Shown piece by piece: positions 20,395 through 32,678 of a stretch of DNA of 64,000 nt. The stretch is from contig JAUCEF010000006.1 of NCBI GenBank assembly GCA_033558025.1, positions 1,364,001-1,428,000 on the forward strand, in the 5' to 3' direction. The translations under genes were made by a program, and so were the position numbers. Position 1 is the stretch's first letter; every line of letters starts with the position of its first letter. The notes beneath the pieces were generated by a model that saw only the letters and a program-made list of their open reading frames with translations, did not search any database and was not told the origin of the DNA. The stretch comes from Phytophthora sp. 'mugwort'. Lineage: Eukaryota > Oomycota > Peronosporomycetes > Peronosporales > Peronosporaceae.

Positions 20395-22620
20395 TTGCAA
20401 TCCATTGGCCCCCATCGCAACAGCATAGAGCCAACCTGCCGACATACGAGTTCGACATCTTGGGGCTCCACGTGACTTGAATGACCTACCAAAGCGAGCG
20501 GAAGGTATGTACTGTCACCTATCTCTGCCGACGACAAACCGCTGGCATGGCATTGGTTTTGCAGTTGCACCCTATCTCGACAGGTTCATTCACAATACTG
20601 GGCCATTACAGACCGCATCGAAGTTCTCTAGCTACGTCTGCCCACATCTTATTGAGTCAACATTATCAACGCGTACTCCCCACACAGCAGATGTGCCTCC
20701 ACTGAGATCGACAGTTTTTACGAGGAACTTAACGCAGCGCTCTCGAAACCTCCGCAACGAGACGCAACATTCGTCTTTGGAGCCTTCAACGTAAAAATCG
20801 GTCAACACCGAGACCAAGAAGCCTTCTTAGGAAACTAGGAAACTGTGGACGCGGCCGACGCAATCGCAACGGCCACGTCCTCGCCTCATTTAGTGACGCT
20901 AACCTTTTGTTTATTTCCAACACACCATTTAAGATGCGCGCCTGCAACATCACGGAATGGACACACCGACTCAAGGACCACTGAATCTATAATCAAATCG
21001 ATTACATACATCATCTGCTGTCAACGGAACAGTTTTTTTTGGCGTTAACACGCAACCATGCGGATGACCGCTCTTGTCGTCCGATCACAAACTCGTCATG
21101 CTCGACTTCAACCTCCGCGCACTCCATAGAATACGTCGTAGCGAAGTACCGACACGATTCACCGATGCATCGTGTCGGTACTTCGCTACGACGTATTCCA
21201 CGAAACCCTCCTTGCGACGCACCTCCCCCTCCCACCTCCCCCTTCCACCTCGGTCCTTGTGCACGACCGCAAATCCCGTACGCAATATCAGACACGGGTT
21301 ACAACGATGATCACAGGCCTGCCACGTCCGCGCGAACCTGCGGACCTGTGATGGGTAGCCACGATGAATACAGCATTGGAAGCGCCTGCAGACTGTTGGA
21401 TACCTGTTACTCGTCAACAGCGCCAAACAGGCCGACATCGAGCTATCTCGCCACTCGTACAAACAACGCAAACTCCGCCCTACATATGTACAACGACCAC
21501 GAGAAGGACGTACTACCCTCCGCGATCAACACACCCGTTTACTTTACCAGATCAGAGAGCGCAGAAATTCACATGATAACGCCACAATTGAGGAGAACCT
21601 AACCGTCATTGACCACCCCCGCCCGTCGGCGCGAATGTTTGAAGCAACTCGAGCTTTTTTCCGAACGCGTACAACACTAACATCGTTAGTGATTCGAAAG
21701 GCAAATACATGCTCAGCCGCAAAGAAAAGGTATCAAGATCAAACAGCATTTCCAAGACCGATTGGAAGATCCAACGAAGAGCCCGTTGCCGACGAAGGAC
21801 TAAAACGACCCCTGGACAACCCCATCACCGCCGAAGAGCAAACCGCGCATTCAGATGCTTACGCAATGGACGCGCCACTGACCCGGACGCCATCCCCGCC
21901 GAGCAACTCAAGTACGGGTCGACAATTCTAGCCCAGCCACTCGCCGACAGTTTCAACCACGGATTTCAATTGGAGACAACATTCATCTATTCTACATGGA
22001 CCCCCGAAGCCAAACAAGCGGTTGGTCAGTGCACCATGCTCCGACCCATCGTGCTTCTATACAGCAACGCAAGGCAATCTCGCTCGTGATGTTGAACGGC
22101 ATTTCCCCGAAGGTCGAACGTTTTATATTTCCGCACTAAAGAGGGTTTCGGCCCAATAGAAGTACTGCTGATGCACAGATGGATAACAGCGCGTATCCAG
22201 AGATACAAGGAACGGTTCCATATCCTCAAGAACCGACCTCTCACGTGCTTTGACACCGTCAACTGCGACAAACTTCTCTCCGTGCTCGAGCAGGTCGTCG
22301 GCAACGACGAACCCCCCCCTGATCCGACTTCTACTTCGATAAACGAGACTCTCACTCCGACTCGGCAACAAATTGCTATCACCGCTCGATAGCAAACCTA
22401 GCACGCCACATTAATGTTCCCCCGTGACTTCTTCGCATACATGATTGTGTACGTCGACGGCGCCGACTTCATATGCAGGTACGCTGAGCTTGCAACCCTA
22501 GTCGAAACTGAAGCACTTGCCATCCTGGTCCAGTTGTCCCTCTATATGAGCATCACCAAGGCGGAAAATAGCATCGTAACCAACAGCCCACTCCGACCAG
22601 ATCGCACTAGCCAAAGATGA
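20395..22620 (+). mobile_element. Degenerate non-LTR retrotransposon (LINE): endonuclease and reverse transcriptase
   Basis: Plus-strand fragments in all three frames. The endonuclease part includes TNRWHGIGFAVAPYLDRFIH and FVFGAFNVKIGQHRDQEAF (AFN for the usual DFN), then NQIDYII and a partial DHKLV. The reverse transcriptase begins near 21880 (DPDAIPAEQLKYGSTILAQP). It continues with FDTVNCDKLLSVLEQVVGND near 22245 and IVYVDGADFICRYAELATL at 22444, where the catalytic YxDD box has become YVDGADF. Multiple stops and lost residues make it inactive. A perfect inverted repeat sits inside the endonuclease region (21129-21198). Confidence 0.7.
21129..21198. repeat. Perfect inverted repeat: two 30-nt arms, 10-nt loop
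   Basis: Arm 21129-21158 (begins GAATACGTCGTAGCG) is the exact reverse complement of arm 21169-21198 (ends CGCTACGACGTATTC); the loop is TCACCGATGC. It interrupts the decayed LINE endonuclease. Perfect arms in otherwise mutated sequence suggest a recent local inverted duplication or a tiny insertion. Confidence 0.9.
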
Positions 22621-22639
22621 AGGCTCCGCTTCCGATTTA

Positions 22640-23180
22640 GCAAAAAGACTTTATATAGAACTTTGTTTTAAAGGGTGGTCCGGAACTGATCGCGCACGGA
22701 TAATTTATATGGAGCCAAATGGTCAACCAACTGATCAGTCGGTTAGAAAAATGACTTTCAGCTCTCATGACCGTCTCATAACTCGGTGGCAATTGGCTGC
22801 TCAGAAATGACGCCAAGCCGCTTAAAAATAAATTCGCGTCTTTTGATTGGTTAGCTATGGCTGCTGGTCTGCACACACACACTAGGGGTCGGGGCTGGTT
22901 AACATACCGCTGGTAACTGGTAAACCACGTTACGATCATTCGTTTCTACCAATATATATAGACAAAACGGACTTGTGTTTGCCAACGTAGATCTCGGAGC
23001 GTCATGGTTCGTTTTCGATCGACCTCTAGGTCGGACAGACTTTACAAACTTGACCTCGAAATCTAGCTTCAAACCAGAATATGATTTTACTAGCATACAG
23101 TAATAATAATGGTACGATGTATTGTGCTACTGTCTTTGCTGCCAAGAATGAACTCTAATCACCAATCCCGCTAGCTGCGC
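22640..23180. other. Sequence between two LINE remnants, nothing recognised
   Basis: A 100-residue minus-strand frame (22939-22637) shows no domain. A (CA)n run lies near 22873. No terminal repeats are evident. Confidence 0.3.
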
Positions 23181-25190
23181 TGCCTAGCTTGTTTCACCGG
23201 CTTCGTCCTTCCCTCTGATGCTCCGCCCTACTGCTGTGATCGTTAACGCCACCTGCACCAAATTCTGTGTCCTCTCATTATCCTTGGTTGCCCAGTGCTG
23301 CGTGTCCACTTGCATTTGTTTATGCACCCATTCGATCAGTCCCTGAACGTCCGACTCGTACATCCTCGTCCACATCGAGCTTCTGTCTGCAATTGTAGCA
23401 TGATTGTCGAGCCAGTCCGCCATTTTGTTGTGGCGCCGGAAGTGATTCCGCATCTCAATGAGATCTGCCAACCGTCTCACCTGTCTGAACCAATATGCAA
23501 CTTAACGGACTTGGGCGCCGTTCTTGTCTGCATCATCCGCAGGATAAGCGCGCTATCCCCAACTACGTGTATTTCACTCCAATGTGTCTCTTGGCCGCCA
23601 CCAATAGTCGTTGAAGCCCTATAAATTCTGCTACGTTATTCGTCGTCGACGCTGCCCATAGCACCATTGTCTCCTCCGCATTCTGTCCTAATTCGATCAC
23701 AACACTGCCGCTTCCTCCAGGGCCCGGCTTTCCTCTCGAGCCTACATAAAAATCTCACGGAGTCATCAGCCTGCATGTCTCGATACTGCAGATCCTCCGC
23801 AGCCCATCGCGGGGCCACTTACTCGACCTCCTGTATTTGTGGCGCCGAGCGTTGCGTGAATGTAGAGCCCTATGAAGAACCTTACTAGCGCCTCTCTCAA
23901 CTTCCATGAGTAACCCCTGGGTGGCCTCTTCAGGTGTCCGTTGTTTTCGCCCATCTGGGTAAATTCTATCCACATTCCACCTCCAAATAGCGGTCACCGT
24001 GACGGCAGATGCCACGACCCACATGTCCTGTACCGTGGTGTAGGGATTCCCAGTATTCCAGCTGCGCGCGATTGGCTTTCTCCACCAGCCAGTGCGACGT
24101 GTTATCAAGTGAATAGCTGAAAATATCTGTCATCACTTTATCCCGTCTTGACGCCATTTCTCTTAAGCCCCTTCGTCTTCCTCCCCACCGCATGAGTAAC
24201 GCGTCCCAGTGCGCCTCGGCATCTGAGCAAGAGCACACTAGGTGATCTGTCCACTCCGAGGGTAACCCCACACCAAACCGACCTCCACGTCCAGCTTCAT
24301 CGCCAATGGATGAGCCAGTGATTCGCTTTCGCGGGTCCATGTCGTTTCGTTCGTGCTTGCCCCCCCCCACGTGTAACATCCCTATATCCGTCCCCGCTTC
24401 AAGCATGAAAACGTGGTGGGGGTCTTTCATGCAGTGGCGTACGTGCACCAGGTCGACCTCTGGTGCCTGGAAGTCCATCTCGGGGTATTTAGCTAAGAGA
24501 ACAATACCACTTCCCGGAATAGCGTCGCAACGCAACTGGACATCGGTATCTTGAGTTGAGTTGCCCTGCACACTACCTTCCCGCACCTATCCACTGTATC
24601 ACCATCAGGTCTTTAATTCGTGCCTTCCTCGTGGACAGCACTAGCCTCTTGAATTCTCCCCACAGCCTTTCAACTCCTTGTGAGGTCCATATCCAGACTG
24701 ATCGGAGGGGTAGCTCCATAACGACTGCTGGTTGGACGGTACCGCGCACTCGCGCTCGCTGTCGTTCTAGCGAGCCATGGCTAGTCGCAGGTTGCCTTTG
24801 CATGAGACAGCCAGTCCTTCGTTCTGCCACCGTGTGCTGAGCCCATTGCTGTGGCGCATCCCCCGCCGCAGTTCTTGTGTATGTTTTCGCTCTTCTCCAT
24901 TGTTCAGTTGCGGGTGTGCGAATAACAGCGTCGTCCAGGGGCGGTCAGTTGCCCACATTCCCTCGCGCACCTTAGGCGCCGGCGAGACTGTATCAGGAAC
25001 CACTGGGTCTGCGGACCAACTCTTGCTTCTGAAGCAGGTCGTCGACTGTCTGCTTCTGTCTGCTCTCAGTGAGCACCCAGTCCCGAACTGCCGTCGCACT
25101 CAGTGCGATCATTTTTCCGCCCTGATATTCGGTGCCCCTAAGCTGCTTTCGCCACTTGACAACTCCGCTAGCGGGGCCTATGTCCATCGG
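23180..25190 (-). mobile_element. LINE 3' remnant: zinc-binding segment and RNase H
   Basis: Read from about 25190 down to 23180. The zinc-binding stretch EWTDHLVCSCSDAEAHWDAL (about 24240) is typical of the region after reverse transcriptase in some non-LTR elements. It is followed, with frame changes, by an RNase H-like domain near 23760-23590 (FYVGSRGKPGPGGSGSVVIE, then TNNVAEFIGLQRLLVAA). The first-Asp position looks changed (YVGS). It lies opposite to the LINE at 20.4-22.6 kb and need not be the same family. Frame breaks make it inactive. Confidence 0.6.
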
Positions 25191-25194
25191 ATCT

Positions 25195-26225
25195 AAAGCG
25201 TTCGCCGTATGAGACGCTTGGTATTAAAAAGCTGTTCAGCGCTGCCTATCACCCTCAGACGCAGGGGTTAGTCGAGCGCTTCAGCGGAACGTTGCCCCCC
25301 TAGGATGCTGAAGTGTTCGTGCAAGAATCGCAGACTGACTGGGATATGTATTTGCCCCGAGTCCTGTTTGCCTACAGAACGTCCTATCATGAGGCGTTGG
25401 GGGATTCTCCGTTCTTCAACTTATACGGTCGAGACCCGAAGTTACCGTTGAATTTGGTGTTCCTTAACACGAGCAAAGACTGGAAGAGTAATGAGATGGC
25501 CGTCTACGAGAGGAAGTTATATGAGCCGTTAAGGAACTCTCGCCAACTGGTCGAGCGACAGTTGATCAAGGCTCAAGACCGCCACGAGAAACGAATGAGT
25601 GGGCAGAAGCAAGTGGAGTACGTGGCCGTGGACGGAGACGTTGTTTGGGTAAGCCAGTACTTCAAGGCGAAGCGAGGGGAAAAGAGGACGAAGAAGTTGG
25701 CGTTCTCTTGGCATGGCCCTTACCAGGTCGTCGGCCAAGTCGGGGAGAACGCTTACCGGATTGCTGTACCACCCACCCCAATCGAGTGGTCACGGTAAAT
25801 GTGAACCGACTGATGAAGCTCAAGGGTCGTTGGAGTCGACCGTATGCGGATGAAGTACCTGAGGGCGTTGTTGAAGCGGAGGACGCTATGGACGAGAGGC
25901 CTTTGGGAGCGGGCGACCTGCCTTCGACGAGCTTCGCTGAACATCTCTCTACCGGAGGAGAAGAGACGGCATTTCTGGAGTGAGTTCGCCGATCGTCGGT
26001 ATGGTGGCAAAAAGGATTGAGGGCGGAAAGTGCAGTATTTGGTGCTAACGGCCACGTTCGAGACGTTCTGGTTGCCGCGTGCTACCTTGGCGCCTGATCA
26101 CAACGCTCTGATAACGACGTTCGAGAACGCCGACCGAAAGAAGAGGAACTTGCCGGAGTTGCGTCGCGGAGCGCGTTTGATGGAGGCGAACGCCACGGTC
26201 GACGAGGATGAATTCTTGTTCTAGG
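25195..26225 (+). mobile_element. Ty3/gypsy retrotransposon pol 3' end (integrase C-terminal part)
   Basis: Starts abruptly at about 25195, next to the opposite-strand LINE. The integrase core end is clear: FSAAYHPQTQGLVERFSGTL, carrying the third catalytic Glu of the DDE triad, followed by DWDMYLPRVLFAYRTSYHEA and GDSPFFNLYGRDPKLPLNL. A GPY/F-type C-terminal module follows (FSWHGPYQVVGQVGENAYRI). One in-frame stop lies near 25302 and a frameshift near 25790; reading continues through NVNRLMKLKGRWSRPY. Reverse transcriptase and the rest of integrase are missing. No LTR could be recognised on the downstream side. Confidence 0.8.
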
Positions 26226-26477
26226 GACGAATCGCTTGGGGCGTTTGTCAAGAGAAGTGAGTGAATGGTGAGATGTCGAGGTTTTTGGAGAAGAATCGAG
26301 ATTGTGAGAATTGCATTTAGTTTGAATATTGAAAATGGTGGATTGGACTCGCGCAAGTTCGCGTTCCTCAGTAGTGATTGAAAGTCTGAAGTACAAGGAA
26401 GGAACGGAACGAAAGCAGGGGCGGATAGAAGAACGTATATGAGTAAATTAAAGGACAGATGATTAGTGGCTCGACTA

Positions 26478-27869
26478 AGCATCGTCGCCGGAGGAGGCCT
26501 CGTCGGGATCCTCGTCGGCTTCTTGGCCTGAGGACGGAAGAGCTGACGGTGTATTGGGAGTGGACTTGGGAAGCGGTGGAAGCGCTGTAGCGAGTCCGTT
26601 GTCCTCGGCATCGGACAAGTCTTCGAGATCTTGTTCCTTGGCGGTGAGAAGTGGGAGGTTCAAAAGGAAGCGTCTAAAAGGGACGGCCTGATCGCGTCCT
26701 GCTCTCTCTTGATACGGAAGTGGTTAATAATTTTTTTTCACGGGTCCTTCTGCCGTGGACCGACCCAGGTGTCTGGAACGACGCAACTAGAGGCAATGTC
26801 GATGCGAACTCTGGCCAAGGCCGTGTCCGTGAGGCGGTACTCCGGTGGGAGGCCGGGTTGAGAGCCTCGGTAGACGCTAGGAACGCTCGGATTGCTGCGG
26901 TAGCCGAAGTCGCCTGTATGGGCCGGGTCCAGAGCGTGCTCGCAGACAAACTCGAAGCGGGTCTTGTCCTGACGGAAGCGGGTGGCCAGGTCTTCAGCGA
27001 GGGGCCGTCGTAGCTCGACGCTTCGGCCCCGCCTTTGCTGGGCTGACCTCCTAGCCAGAAGAGGTCTTCGTGACCTTCGAGTTGTTCCAGCAGACCGTAT
27101 AAACCGAAGGTCTCGATGCACAGACTCAGAATTGAAGCCGCGCCTGGATGGCACGTAGTTTGTGTTTTCGGTGAGCTGAAGTGTCGGTGGCATCGCGAAG
27201 AGGGGCGTGGAGCGCCCAATCCCAGAACGTTCGGCGATGGGCCATCCAGAAACGCCAATGGGCGCGATAGAGGTCTTCATACTGGGCGGGGTCGTACCAT
27301 AGACGACGTCCTCCCCAGGGGAACGCCAGCCGCCAGGGTTTCTTGCCCTGCTGCTCAGCGCGACGAAGAACGTCTGTGATGGCTTCACGCACCTCAAGCG
27401 GAACGGACGGGTTCACGTCAAGAAGGACGGCGACCGGCGAGGGGGGCGAAGGAGCAGACAGCGCTTGCGCACGACTGGCCGTGCGGCGTTTCTTGAGCGC
27501 CGGCGACGACTTCGCAGGGGCGTTGGAAGTTGAGGCCGCCCATTTGGAAGTGAGGCGACCTTTACCCGCGGACGACTTGACGGGTAGAGCTCTTACGGCC
27601 GATGGAACGGGTGACTCAGGGGGCAACAGGACTGTGCCGGTAAGGGCAACGTCCGTTCGCCCTTCAATGACAGAGCGAGCGAGCTCGTCAAGCAGGTCGA
27701 CGGCGGACGACAAGCCGTTGACAGTGATCAGGGCCCACAACCGTGCCCAGAACGCTTCTTGCGCCGTACGGATTGACTGCGGACGGGATCCGCCCGCTTT
27801 ACGCTCTAGCAGGTCCGCTAGGAAGGCCATGAAGTCGCGGATTTCGGTGGGCGTGTAGGTCTTGACCAT
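26478..27869 (-). pseudogene. Antisense ORF beside the gypsy integrase (gag-like or accessory), frameshifted
   Basis: A 247-residue open frame (27869-27126) begins MVKTYTPTEIRDFMAFLADL and has a Pro/Ala/Ser linker, then a Trp/Arg-rich end (RRLWYDPAQYEDLYRAHWRF). It continues in another frame (LAEDLATRFRQDKTRFEFVC, LTDTALARVRIDIASSCVVP) and finishes at 26478 with an acidic tail (EQDLEDLSDAEDN, DEDPDEASSGDDA). It runs opposite to the integrase, tail to tail and about 250 bp away. It may be the gag of a second, minus-strand element, or an antisense accessory ORF between pol and the 3' LTR as in some plant gypsy elements. No CCHC knuckle is visible, so the gag reading is uncertain. Confidence 0.45.
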
Positions 27870-28019
27870 GTTGCTGGGGGGCGTGACGACTCGTGTGGGA
27901 ATGACAGCAAATTAGTGAATGATGAAAGCGAATGCGGGAGACGTTCCGCTGACCACTGATGGTACTGGACTACGAGCGTTCGAAGAAAGCTCGGTGATTG
28001 AAGGAGCTTAGGGTGTCGC

Positions 28020-29176
28020 GTCTGAGAACGGGCTGTATTAACAGTCCGTGATCCCAGCTGAACTAACGGAAGGGCAGTTCGATCACTCTGCATTCGGCTT
28101 TAAGGACGAGAAAGGGAAGCGTGGCCGACATGATTGCTTGGGAGGAGGTGTTGAAGTTTCTCGTCTCCAAAACGTCTCTACCGCTTGGGGAAACTTTCCT
28201 ACGACGGCGTGGTGCGTTCTCAGTGTGGCGCTATGGGTATTTACTGCCCCGCTGCGGAATATTTTTGCACTAGTTTTCCTGACGAGTGTGCACGATGGCG
28301 GCGCTGGTCTCGTGTTCTTCCTCCATACGTGTGCCGGCAATGCGTCCTACTGAGTATGCGTGGCCGATGGTCGTTATGCTACTGATGGTACCTATGGCCG
28401 TGCTGCGGGACTACGTACCTGACTTTGGAGCGTTCGGGCACATGTGGAGTACTTGGGGTGCTATGCGTGCCAACACACACTCTGCATTTGTTCGCCGGAC
28501 GCCGTTGACGTGGCTTGTAGAGCGTGCCGCCGTTATGGTCGAGCGATTAGAGAGGCGGTGATGGCTATGACAGGACGTTTGGGCGAAGTATTTTACGGAG
28601 CGTACCTATTGGCGTTGCTATTGACATCCGTCATGGCTTACTTGCCGCGCGTGGTATACCATTCCTTCACTTGCGGCGCCTGTACTCCATCGGTGCTGAA
28701 CGGAGAGAGCGACATCCGGAAACGAACCGCCGAGCACGAAGAAGATGTGAGCTGCGCCTCGAAACTGCTATTGGTGCAGTAGACCGCGAGGGCTATTTGT
28801 CAGAGGATAACACCGAGTATTAGACCAGTGAAAACACTAATTTCAGCTTCAGCTTACTTAAACAGATGAACATCACTTTGCTATTAATCCCGTCAACTAC
28901 GCAGTACACCTAGCATTATCCTAAAACGGTGAGCTCGCGCATTGTACATCGTCCATTTTTACTAATGATGTTCGATAAGGAGGAAGTCGCCGCCTCTGGT
29001 TCAGAGGCCTTCATAATTAGGGTTTGGTAGTAGAATGGTTTTCAGTCACTTAGTAATAATATTAGTTGGGGAGTCATTTCCACTTACTAAACGTATTACT
29101 ATTAGTAATTGGAGGTATCACAACTGTAATATTATTAATTGGATCTACTAACATAGATTTAGACTACTAAAATAAT
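28020..29176. other. Transposon-flanking DNA, no firm gene
   Basis: Three overlapping plus-strand frames (28048-28353, 28286-28561, 28444-28782) contain hydrophobic stretches (MVVMLLMVPMAVLRDYV, GAYLLALLLTSVMAYLPRV). They could be a broken membrane-protein gene or chance. 28940-29170 is A+T-rich with repeated TACTAA/TTAGTA words and may be the edge of the hAT-like element. Confidence 0.3.
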
Positions 29177-31680
29177 CTACCACAGGTTGCGCTTATACTC
29201 CTTCACGCGCTCAATCTCTTGGCGGTTGTGATGAAGTATAAGCTGTCGCTGGAATCGCTCACTGTTTGTACGCGTGCGCAGAGGGCTCATGACGAAAACT
29301 CCTGTGGAAAATGCCCTTTCCTTGAAAGGCTGTGGACGAGCTGCGGCCAGCCAGACTCGAGCAAGCCAAAAAGCGGTTGGAAATGCAAGCTCGCCAGTAT
29401 CAACAAACCAGCGGCGGACGTCAATGTACTGGTACAACCGCTCCACATTCCAAACTTGTCGGTCATTAGGCAAGACCATTGACAGCTTGCCTAGTACTGC
29501 AGTACGCTCGTCCGCGTCGGTGTATTGATGATTCGCAACTTCTGCCCACTCCATCGATCCGCGAGCCACTTGTCCATTAGTGCATCTGCTTCTTCGTGCA
29601 TAGTCGACTCGGCCAAGCTCTGCTCCGTTTGTTGAAATACCTCTTCGCCTCGGAGAAGGCTTACTTCGCATCAGACGCATCAAATATCTCGTCGTTCGGA
29701 GAGGCCGAAGAACGTGTAACATCGATGCTATCTGGGAGACAGTACAGAGTAAAAGTACGACCTTTTATGGGCCTTTCTAACGAGACCATCGACGATTTCC
29801 GAGCGGGCTTGGGAAAACAAATTTTTCAGCTAGGATTTAGAACCCGACTTTTGGCAGGAGCTGAAAGGAGAGCATGATGGTGTTCAGGTTTATCGCAACG
29901 ATGCTGAGTGGTGGAATGCCAATTTGACAATTTAAATTTTGATTTATCTTTTTCACGTGGATGCGCCTATTATACTTTGCTTGATGATTTCTTGGGGCAC
30001 TGGCAAACGATGTTTAAAATCGCTGCTAGGCTGCTGAACATAAAGACAAAATTCATGCCACTCAATCATTGCTACCCATCTCTCACGCCGGACCAAGCTA
30101 AACCGAAGAAGCGGCATGTTTAAATCAGCAAAACTTTCATCATTGACATATGTGAAACGGGATGCGGGTTTCGCAGCAAGGGCATAATGTTAGGTATATC
30201 GATGGCGCTGTAACCAGTTTGTAACTAAACGCTTTGGAAAAGAAGGCATTCCTGCGTCAAGCACTATGCTTCGCATGCATGCTAAGGATTTTTATGATTT
30301 GACCGAGGTCAAGTTCGCGGCGCCCCAAACATGGACTTTCCATTTCTCCAGCAAAACAAACTGTCCATTTGGCTCCGGACTCGCCAGGGCCACAAACCAC
30401 CGGAGAGGCTCGAGAGAAAATGATGGAACTAGATGTAGACCGAGTCTACAACGCTGATCAACAGGTGCATAAATCCCTTTAGTAATTAGTTCGCGAGCTC
30501 GAGCCTGGGTTAAAGGAATGAGTTGGCGAGGCACCCACTGGCAGTGCAGAAATAATGTTGTAAGTGTACCCGGTCTGGATTGTCCTTAGGAACGACCGCA
30601 TCGTAGAACGCTATTACGTTGAGCTTATGGAGAAGAAAATAGCAGCGCGTTTATACTGTTTCGGTGGCTCCCTGATCCTGTTGTACGTGCTCGCCGCCCC
30701 CTCCTGCCTAGAGTGCGCGCCACCACCTTCCTTATGCTTGGCGTTCGCGGCATGGTGTACTTCAACCGCCAGCTAAAAAATCAGCACTCATTGAGACGGT
30801 TGAGATTGAATCCGTTATTCCAAGGGCTTCTGAAAGTATGCCGCGAGCGATCTGTGTTAACCGTGGTATTTGCCATGTCCGCTCGCGCAGCGCCTAACGT
30901 TGTTAGAGACTACAAAAAACTCATGTTCACCAACAAAATAACTATTACTCGCGTCAACGCCTGAGTACTGAATGTAAATGTTGCAGCGCTTCCTTGTAGT
31001 TCGTTCTAGCGGAATCAATGCGCGCAGCTGCAAAAACTTCCGAGGGCCCATCCGATCCGAGCTCTGGTTAAAATTGAGTCAGACTTTGAATAGTAGCAAA
31101 CACATCCGAAAGCCGAATTGCGACTGCATTAAATGCATCTTTATTAGAGGCTGCTTTATCCTTGTACCGAGCATGCATTCTCAACACTGGATATAGCTGC
31201 TTCGAATACACCAGCCAGATTACTAGTGTCGTATGCGATTTGAAGCCTGATCAATATACTACGAAAATTCTTCTTTTGAAGCAACTTCGTAGTATTTTGA
31301 AGCGAGCCGACTCAAAACGTTTTTGTGCTTCCATCATGATTCGTTTTTGCTCTTCGCCAGCAGTGTTATTTCCTTCACGATAGTTAGGATTGGGCGAAAT
31401 AGTAGACACCCACACTGAGTTTTTTTTTTGAGCAGCGCTCGTCCAAAGCACCCGACAAGTCGAAGTGAAAACTGTAATCTGGAGTTTCCGCGAAGAGATT
31501 TTCCCGTGTCCGCGCTGATAGCGCAAGCCGTGACTTCGAAGAAGACGCGTACCGCCTCGCCCTAGTAGCCAATTTGTACCTTCACGTCGTAGTTCTGATT
31601 CGATGAGTGTTTTCTTCTTGGCATATTTGTTTTGCGTGCGTGTTGCCGTCCACCTCTGCAAACTTCCACATTGCTTCGTG
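29177..31680 (-). mobile_element. hAT-like transposon remnant (C-terminal dimerisation region best preserved)
   Basis: The clearest part is 29722-29177 on the minus strand: QYIDVRRWFVDTGELAFPTA, FWLARVWLAAARPQPFKERA, FSTGVFVMSPLRTRTNSERF. This matches the hAT C-terminal dimerisation pattern (W.., FP.L/..AR..L, R.FS..G.V.S..R). Weak fragments follow upstream at 30534-30292 and 31661-30857 in several frames. They include an N-terminal piece (KFAEVDGNTHAKQICQEE) that might derive from a BED-type finger. Terminal inverted repeats could not be defined. The element is heavily mutated. Confidence 0.5.
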
Positions 31681-31877
31681 GACGCGCATGACTGAACGTT
31701 GAATTCTACGCAAAGAGGCCCAAGCTTAGATCCACCCTCAAAGGAGCGTGATTCACTGATAGATGTTTATATATATAGTCTATAAAACTAAACAAGAGTG
31801 TGAAGGTGAATGGATAAGGTCAATCGTCCGTCTTCATTGCTACTATATTAAAGCCAACATTCTGCATGCAGTTCTAC

Positions 31878-32120
31878 CGGCCGAATTAGACTATACTGAG
31901 GGCAAGTGAGCCTTTGCTGGCAACTCTACCGGCAGAATTGCACTATACCGAAGGCAAGTAAGTCTCTGCAGCTTGTCTTCCGGCCGAATTGGACTATACG
32001 GAAGGCAAGTTAGCTCTACAGCTTGTCTGCCGGCAGGATTGGACTATACAGAAGGCAAGTTAACTCTTTCAGCTTGTCTGCCGGCAGAATTGGACTATAA
32101 TGAAGGCAAGTGAACCTCTG
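31878..32120 (+). repeat. Minisatellite: about five copies of a ~51-bp unit
   Basis: Units share CCGGC(C/A)GAATT, GACTATA and GAAGGCAAGT. The GACTATA word recurs at spacings of 50-52 bp (CTATA near 31891, 31943, 31994, 32044 and 32095). The array ends about 85 bp before the piggyBac insertion site. Confidence 0.85.
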
Positions 32121-32209
32121 CTGGCAATTCTGCGGTGATGACAAAACTACTTAAGGCGTTACAAATGCGAAATAATGACCTTTTACAAGTTAACGTAACT
32201 CGTTCTTAA

Positions 32210-32222
32210 CCCTTTCGCGACC
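32210..32222 (+). repeat. piggyBac left terminal inverted repeat
   Basis: CCCTTTCGCGACC, with the TTAA target copy immediately before it. The first ten bases match the inverted right end exactly. Confidence 0.85.
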
Positions 32223-32321
32223 ACGTCGATTTAGTATACTATACAAAATCAAGATGTTAGCAAATGAATGGAGGCCCATCGACTGCTTTCGTTTAAGTAC
32301 GTCGGCTACTGTTGAAGATCC

Positions 32322-32344
32322 GATGGAGGCAAAATGCCTCCATC
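32322..32344. repeat. Subterminal stem-loop
   Basis: GATGGAGGC / GCCTCCATC arms around AAAAT. A diverged counterpart lies near the right end. Subterminal palindromes are common transposase-binding sites; that role here is inferred. Confidence 0.7.
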
Positions 32345-32678
32345 CATGAAGCCACGGTACTTCTGATAGATAGCGCTAATTGGTCAAAACAATTTTTTTT
32401 TCAAGGACGTCGATTTGAAAAGTCACCGCCTTCATGTGATTGGCTGGGGCGGCAAGTGCATTCGCATGCAGGCCTCCACGGAAGCAGTGGGAGCTGCGTA
32501 TCTTCGCAATATCTTTCAGGAGGTACGCATGCTGATCTCATTCTGATGCGTTGCAGCAGCCACCATATTTCCAGCTTATAATTAATTACCTTCCATTTCG
32601 GTTTCAATCATTTTTGCGGTAACTCCATATTTATATTCACCAATGATTAGAAGCTCTCACTTTCGAAAAACGGTGAAG

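Noticed and set aside
29177..29722. 29177-29722 (minus) as an intact host gene
   Set aside because: Matches the hAT C-terminal dimerisation pattern and lacks the upstream domains; treated as a transposon remnant.
31878..32120. CRISPR-like array
   Set aside because: Whole ~51-bp units are repeated with drift; there are no unique spacers and the DNA is eukaryotic.
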